Shown piece by piece: positions 33,043-37,139 of a stretch of 37,139 bases of DNA (positions are counted from its first letter, which is position 1; every line of letters begins with the position of its first letter). Source of the DNA: an uncultured Eubacterium sp. (GTDB lineage: Bacteria; Bacillota; Clostridia; Lachnospirales; Lachnospiraceae); assembly GCA_934351445.1 (NCBI GenBank), contig CAKRIZ010000018.1, positions 1 through 37,139 on the forward strand, given 5' to 3'. Both the position numbers and the translations under genes were made by a program. The notes under the pieces are model-generated. The model ran no database searches. It worked only from the letters and a program-made list of their open reading frames with translations, and was not told where the DNA came from.

Positions 33043-33903
33043 TTAATCACTGACTTCTACCAATTCAATCGTAAAATTCAGTTCTTTTCCTGCCATCTCA
33101 TGATTGGCATCAAAAGTGACTGTTGTCTCATCCTTTTCCACCACAGTCACCGGAAACGGGCGTCCGTATGCATCCTGCAGATAGACTCGCTGTCCGACTT
33201 CCAGGTCTACGGCTCCGGTGAGCTGATCCAATGGTGCCTTAAGAATGGCTGCAGGATCAGGCTGTCCATATGCCTCCTCCGGCATCAGATGTACATCTAC
33301 AATCTGTCCGACCTCCATATTAGCTACTGCAGCATCAAAGCCCTTGATCATCATACCGGCTCCACAGGTAAATTCCAGAGGCTCTCCTCTGTCATACGAA
33401 GAATCAAACTGCGTACCATCGTTAAATGTACCACGATAATGTGTCTTGCATTTTTTTCCGACATTTTTTCCCTCAATGGTACTCTGTGCACCGCATCCGC
33501 CACAAGAATGTCCATCCTCATGTCCACCACAGGAATGCCCTTCTCCATGACCTCCACATGTATGTCCTTCTCCGTGATGGTTACAATTTACGCCTGCACT
33601 CACAAGATCTCCATTCAGATACGCTTCTACTGCATCATCTGCAGCTCCGCTGGCACCTGACACCAACTCGATCCCCCACTCTGCCAATGCGCTCTGTGCA
33701 CCACCACCGATTCCTCCACAGATCAACACATCAATCGCATTCTGATCCAACAACCCTGCCAATGCGCCGTGTCCACTGCCATTTGAACCGATGATCTCCG
33801 TGGAAATAATCTTGTTATCATCTACCTCGTAGATCTTAAACTCCTCCGTATGTCCAAAGTGCTGAAATACTTCTCCGTTATCATAAGTTACTGCGATTCT
33901 CAT
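33043..33903 (-). CDS. Fusion of NifX/NafY-type domain, His/Cys-rich linker and SlyD-like FKBP
   Basis: A 286-residue protein. Residues 1-104 form a dinitrogenase iron-molybdenum cofactor-binding type domain (MRIAVTYDNGEVFQHFGHTE, VLICGGIGGGAQSAL). Residues 107-138 are a metal-binding linker with three GHxCGG units and a final CGGCG. Residues about 147-286 form a two-domain FKBP prolyl isomerase like SlyD: GTFNDGTQFDSS, MMIKGFDAAVANMEVGQ, and the insert-in-flap end DANHEMAGKELNFTIELVEV. SlyD in other bacteria carries its His-rich metal tail at the C-terminus; here a similar region links the two domains. No nif genes are nearby. A metal-handling chaperone is a reasonable inference. GGGAGG lies 12 nt before the ATG. 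Confidence 0.88.
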   Translation of the reverse strand: MRIAVTYDNGEVFQHFGHTEEFKIYEVDDNKIISTEIIGSNGSGHGALAGLLDQNAIDVLICGGIGGGAQSALAEWGIELVSGASGAADDAVEAYLNGDLVSAGVNCNHHGEGHTCGGHGEGHSCGGHEDGHSCGGCGAQSTIEGKNVGKKCKTHYRGTFNDGTQFDSSYDRGEPLEFTCGAGMMIKGFDAAVANMEVGQIVDVHLMPEEAYGQPDPAAILKAPLDQLTGAVDLEVGQRVYLQDAYGRPFPVTVVEKDETTVTFDANHEMAGKELNFTIELVEVSD

Positions 33904-33947
33904 AAATTATTTTCTCCTCCCTAAGTTCACTTGACGCGTTTAAAACA

Positions 33948-33976
33948 ATCATACCATTCATAGTCGTATCATTCAA
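33948..33976 (-). promoter_or_regulatory. Promoter of the NifX-SlyD fusion gene
   Basis: On the minus strand TTGAAT (33971-33976) and TATGAT (33948-33953) are 17 bp apart. The promoter overlaps the end of the brxL-like remnant. Confidence 0.5.
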
Positions 33977-34126
33977 CATCTTCTGTGTACGATCCCCCGG
34001 ATACAGTTCCCTTTGCCTCGCTATCCAAGCCCTTGCGAACAATCTTGCCATCAAAATACTGGCGCAATTTCTGTTTTATGACTGTCCTCTTGTCCTCTGC
34101 TTCTATATCAAAAGATCAAAAGGCAT
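33969..34126 (-). pseudogene. brxL: Probable brxL remnant (BREX Lon-like protease N-terminus)
   Basis: Minus-strand frame 33969-34115 encodes a short peptide with LRQYFDGKIVRKGL, resembling the BrxL N-terminus (family pattern: a helix, then a YFDGKIVRKDL-like stretch). The sequence after it does not match and stops after about 48 residues. A nearby ATG at 34124-34126 with an AGAGG site is in another frame, so a frameshift is likely. It lies 26 bp after the pglZ remnant, the usual place for brxL in BREX type 1. Only about 5% of a normal gene remains. The match is short and rests on memory of the family. Confidence 0.45.
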
Positions 34127-34152
34127 TGTTCTCTACCTCTTTCCATTAAAAA

Positions 34153-34887
34153 TTATAAGTCCAATCCAAAGTTATCCGAAAAAGCCAAGTCCATGATTAC
34201 CTCGTGACGGAACACCTCCACATCATTACTCTCGTCATACGCAACCAGATAATACTTACTTTCTTGATCGTATTTTTTGTTCTTGAAAGTAAAGCGCATA
34301 CGGAATAACCGCTTTTGAACGTCCTCATCACGCTTGTCTGCGGCATAGATGTTTTCATTAGAGATTTTCTCATTATTATCTGAAATGAAATACAACTTGT
34401 ATGTTGTGTTCTTCACAACATCACTAACCGGATCTGACTGAATAAAATCAAGGCTTGTAATAAGATTGGTAATCTTCTGTACCAGACTTCCAAGCATATA
34501 TCCCAGACCGATATTACATACACCCTGCTCTGTGATTGGCTCTTTTGACACAATATATCTTCTTTTCACAAGTCTGTCTGAATCACTCATGCCGCCGATT
34601 TTATCACTCGCCGTTACTTCATCCCTTTTATAAATAAAACCATGATCTGCGGTCACAATAAAACGATATGTATTTCCACTGGTAGAAATCTTCTGAATCA
34701 ATTTTGCAATTTCATCGACCGCTTTCTCACAGGCTTCAAATACAGCATCTTCCTCATGCTCTCCGGTATTATCAATCTGGTCATGATACACATAGACCAC
34801 CGACTGTCTGGTAGCCAGATCAATCGCATACTTACCATCAACAACCTCTTTGAAATCATCCGTCAATTCCAGTGTTTTATGTGGCAA
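34153..34887 (-). pseudogene. pglZ: C-terminal part of a broken BREX pglZ
   Basis: 244 residues matching the C-terminal third of BREX type 1 PglZ, an alkaline-phosphatase-fold protein of phage defence. VYVYHDQIDNTGEHEEDAV and FIVTADHGFIYKRDEV are from the PglZ domain. KITNLITSLDFIQSDPVSDV and RHEVIMDLAFSDNFGLDL are from the C-terminal end. Two internal gaps are suspected from memory of the family: about 30-40 residues near TRQSVVYVYH and about 70 residues after GLGYMLG. In-frame codons extend upstream to about 34940 (AIHFLNDDKLPHK), in a frame different from the N-terminal fragment. Non-functional as a PglZ. Confidence 0.82.
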
Positions 34888-34894
34888 TTTATCA

Positions 34895-35398
34895 TCATTC
34901 AGAAAATGAATTGCTTCGTGTCCTGCATACTACACTCATAATTCCGGTGAGAATATTTTCTTCATTAAAGTTTTCAATCTCCAGATCATAAAAACGCTGC
35001 AATCGCTCTTTATTTCCAAAGAACTTGATATGCTTTTCAATGATCGGCTTATATTTTTCTTCAATTCCCAGATCCACTGACAATAATGATGCTCTGTCCG
35101 CATAAAATCGTTTGGAATAAGCACAAGTATCCTCCAGATGATTTTCTGTTACTGGCGGCTTCGGAAAAGGCGCATAAATCAGATAATTGGTTGACGTATC
35201 CTCTTTTTCAAGGAAATACTTCGTATAAAACTGATTATCCTTTGTCGGCTTGTATACCTTGGCATTTGTAAGCTCTACGCTGTCAATATCCTCTGCGAAA
35301 TCGCCTTTATCGTCATACCAGAATACCAACTTACGATGTTCCCCGGTAAATTCTGTATTCAATTTATCTACAATCTGTTTTAAGTTCAACTCTGCCAT
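34895..35398 (-). pseudogene. pglZ: N-terminal part of a broken BREX pglZ
   Basis: 167 residues that match the PglZ N-terminus of BREX type 1 (MAELNLKQIVDKLNTEFTGE, KLVFWYDDKGDFAEDIDSVE, KRFYADRASLLSVDLGIEEK). After SVVCRTRS the frame runs into a stop at 34895, where the C-terminal fragment lies in another frame. Whole PglZ proteins are over 800 residues, so the middle (about 300-400 residues) is deleted and the ends are joined out of frame. AAGGTG stands before the ATG. The truncated peptide may still be made. It starts 47 bp after the AlbA_2 gene, in the same direction. Confidence 0.82.
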
Positions 35399-35445
35399 CG
35401 TTCACCTTATCATTCACTCTTGGATAGTTTGGTGTATACCCAAGC

Positions 35446-36867
35446 CTAATTTGCTTTCCAATACCCTTTTCTCGAAGAACCGACTCTTTCAATATATCCT
35501 TTTTCTTTCAATTTCTTTAATCTTGCTGCTATTGTCTTTCGGCTCACTTCAAAATGTTCTGCAAATTGCGTAACCGTGTATTCAGGGTGAATTTTCAAAT
35601 AATCCAGCAAATCATTCACCTCATTATTCACCTTATCATTCACGTGAACAATCACTTCATCATTCACCCTTGATTGGGTTCCTGTGTCAGTATCTCTTTT
35701 CCGATACATATTTACACGGAAATCCCCATCAAAATCAACAAGCTCCGGCTTCGGCAGTCCATACTCCTCACAGGCTTCAAATAATCTCGGTATTCCTGTT
35801 CCCCACTTCTCAATGATCTTCATATATGCAAAGGCTCTTGCGATTGCCGGATTTCTCGGTTTTGAATAGCCTTCCATCATTTTTGAGATCGTGACATTAT
35901 TCAAAAGCATTCCCGGAGAAGTCACTTCCAATCTATCATCAAACAATGCTACCTGGATATTTCCCGGTTCCAGATAACTGCGGTGTGCCACTGCATTTGC
36001 AATCAACTCCCGGATACTGTCTGTCGGAAGCTCATATACATCCTGTCTGTACATCCCCTTTATCGTCATTCCCATATTGATCTTTTCAAGGACATACTGA
36101 TAAGCTGCTTCCATCTGCTCCTGAATAGAACCTTCAAATTCCCTACGGTCAACAAAGTATGCGCGATTCGTTCCTTTGAATACACCACATTGAATTACCG
36201 GCATTTGCGGCATTTTACCTGTTAAAAGTGCATAGGCATTTGTCGGATATACCTTACCCTCTGATTCCTTCAACACGCCCCATGAAATCAATGTATTCTT
36301 TGTTACATCTTTTATCTGTGCTTTCTCACTATCCTGCCATGTATTTTTTATGGCAGTTTCTTTCATACTTTTGCAAAGTTCCTTGATCTCACTGTCAGAA
36401 ACAGTCATATTCTGACATATCTCACTGTCAAAATAGCGGTTCTGTCCCTCTAAAATCAGTTCCTTCAACATATATCCTTCCACATGTCTGGTTGTACCGG
36501 ATACCCGCACATAAGTGCCATCCACCATTCCAAGTGATTTGACATAATATGGACGCTGTGCACCCGGAAGAATCTCCACTACAATCACTGTCTTGTCCTT
36601 AACAGTCTGTAACGCAACATCCGGTCTGATTGCCGGTTCACAGGCATCAGAAATAGCATTGGTAATGGCATCCATGGTTTTATAGATATTATCCTCATCC
36701 ATTCCGACAATATCTAAAGTTTTATCATCTATCCCGAAAACAATCTTTCCACCTCTGCCATTGGCAAAAGCTACTACTGTTTTCATGTATTTTTCGCTTT
36801 TCTCTGGTACAGCAACCTTGTACTCTATATTCTTTGATTCGCCGGAAAACAGCGTATCTTCTGCCAT
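35446..36867 (-). CDS. AlbA_2 / ATPase / winged-helix regulator
   Basis: A 473-residue protein often misnamed RecG-like helicase. Residues about 8-130 form an AlbA_2 (Schlafen-type) domain (ESKNIEYKVAVPEK, VAFANGRGGKIVFGIDD). Residues about 270-390 form the HATPase_c_4-like region (DSIRELIANAVAHRSYLEPG, DRLEVTSPGML, KWGTGIPRLFEACEEYG). Residues about 425-470 form a winged helix (TVTQFAEHFEVSRKTIAARL). Between the last two is a repeat built of VND units (VNDEV, VNDKVNNEVND). GGAGG precedes the ATG. It stands upstream of the pglZ remnant, where such genes accompany defence islands, and probably regulates transcription. It appears intact. Confidence 0.85.
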   Translation of the reverse strand: MAEDTLFSGESKNIEYKVAVPEKSEKYMKTVVAFANGRGGKIVFGIDDKTLDIVGMDEDNIYKTMDAITNAISDACEPAIRPDVALQTVKDKTVIVVEILPGAQRPYYVKSLGMVDGTYVRVSGTTRHVEGYMLKELILEGQNRYFDSEICQNMTVSDSEIKELCKSMKETAIKNTWQDSEKAQIKDVTKNTLISWGVLKESEGKVYPTNAYALLTGKMPQMPVIQCGVFKGTNRAYFVDRREFEGSIQEQMEAAYQYVLEKINMGMTIKGMYRQDVYELPTDSIRELIANAVAHRSYLEPGNIQVALFDDRLEVTSPGMLLNNVTISKMMEGYSKPRNPAIARAFAYMKIIEKWGTGIPRLFEACEEYGLPKPELVDFDGDFRVNMYRKRDTDTGTQSRVNDEVIVHVNDKVNNEVNDLLDYLKIHPEYTVTQFAEHFEVSRKTIAARLKKLKEKGYIERVGSSRKGYWKAN

Positions 36868-36960
36868 ATTACTACCTCCAAATTAAAATATAAATGTCAT
36901 TCCCTGCTGCTCATATCAAACTTAATAATATCCTTATTATTTTTCTTAACAATTCTTAAT

Positions 36961-36969
36961 ATTATAACA
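36961..36969 (-). promoter_or_regulatory. Extended -10 promoter of the AlbA_2 gene
   Basis: On the minus strand TGTTATAAT is a perfect extended -10, about 95 nt upstream of the start codon, in A/T-rich surroundings. No good -35 is seen. Confidence 0.45.
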
Positions 36970-37018
36970 TGTCCATAAATATAAATCCATTCAATACAAA
37001 CTACATTGCTAAAGCCAA

Positions 37019-37139
37019 CTAGGATTTCCCCAAAAATTCTTTGTCCCTTTGCTGTTCCTTTCCCGGCAAAACAAAAAAGACCAGAACACCTGATTTTACA
37101 AGCATTCCAGCCTTTCCCAGAGCAGGGGATGAGAGAATC
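37019..37139 (-). other. Right edge; possible end of an open frame running out of the window
   Basis: A minus-strand frame stays open from the window edge to a stop at 37019-37021 (about 39 codons, ending GKEQQRDKEFLGKS). I recognise no family and such a length can occur by chance, so I do not call it a gene. The rest of the stretch from 36868 is A/T-rich promoter sequence. Confidence 0.2.

Noticed and set aside
35446..36867. RecG-like DNA helicase
   Set aside because: There are no helicase Walker A or DEAD-box motifs; the similarity is limited to AlbA_2 and the ATPase-like region that gave the family its misleading name.
1..37139. CRISPR array, tRNA or rRNA genes
   Set aside because: I saw no evenly spaced repeat-spacer pattern and no cloverleaf or rRNA sequence; the repeats found are dispersed single elements.

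Overview
This window looks like chromosomal DNA of a gut-type Firmicute, most likely a Lachnospiraceae-like Clostridium. The grounds are AGGAGG-type ribosome binding sites before almost every gene, the mid-range GC content, the protein families present (Lrp, Pta, lipoproteins, LarB/LarC, CsoR/CopA, Mrp, NSS transporters) and their residue style. I could not run a search, so the taxon is inference. Most genes are on the minus strand.

Region by region. 1-2.3 kb holds an RsmF-type rRNA methyltransferase and an Lrp/AsnC regulator, whose leader carries a terminator-like hairpin. 2.5-4.7 kb holds an amidohydrolase (+) that converges on phosphate acetyltransferase (-). 4.9-8.2 kb holds a trigger-factor-like lipoprotein and an exported beta-lactamase-fold hydrolase. 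8.2-8.8 kb is a gene-free, foldback-rich 535-bp element with perfect 19-bp terminal inverted repeats. 8.8-11.8 kb is a two-gene signalling operon: a PocR-domain kinase-like protein lacking its phospho-histidine, then a degenerate-GGDEF/intact-EAL protein. 12-14.1 kb is larB-larC, for the nickel-pincer cofactor. 14.3-17.35 kb is a copper operon, csoR-copA, in which a CopZ-like chaperone is fused to the C-terminus of CopA yet keeps its own internal ribosome binding site. Its promoter has a CsoR-type operator exactly in the -35/-10 spacer. 17.5 kb is a fructokinase.

18.6-27.8 kb is a ten-gene Mrp/Mbh-type cation/proton antiporter operon (order E-F-G-MbhD-MbhE/B-C, then four large antiporter subunits) with no hydrogenase or NADH-dehydrogenase gene beside it. 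It follows a LacX-like aldose epimerase in the same direction. On the plus strand come a DUF2974 alpha/beta-hydrolase and two tandem NSS-family sodium symporters. These converge on a fusion of a NifX-type domain, a His/Cys-rich linker and a SlyD-like FKBP.

33.9-36.9 kb looks like an acquired, decaying defence island. It has fragments of BREX pglZ and probably brxL behind an intact AlbA_2/ATPase/HTH regulator, and is visibly richer in A+T than its neighbours. A family of small inverted repeats built around GTAACWGTTC sits in many of the intergenic gaps of the left half.

The strongest candidates for something new are the four-antiporter Mrp operon without a redox module, the NifX-SlyD fusion, the CopA-CopZ fusion with internal start, and the 535-bp foldback element.
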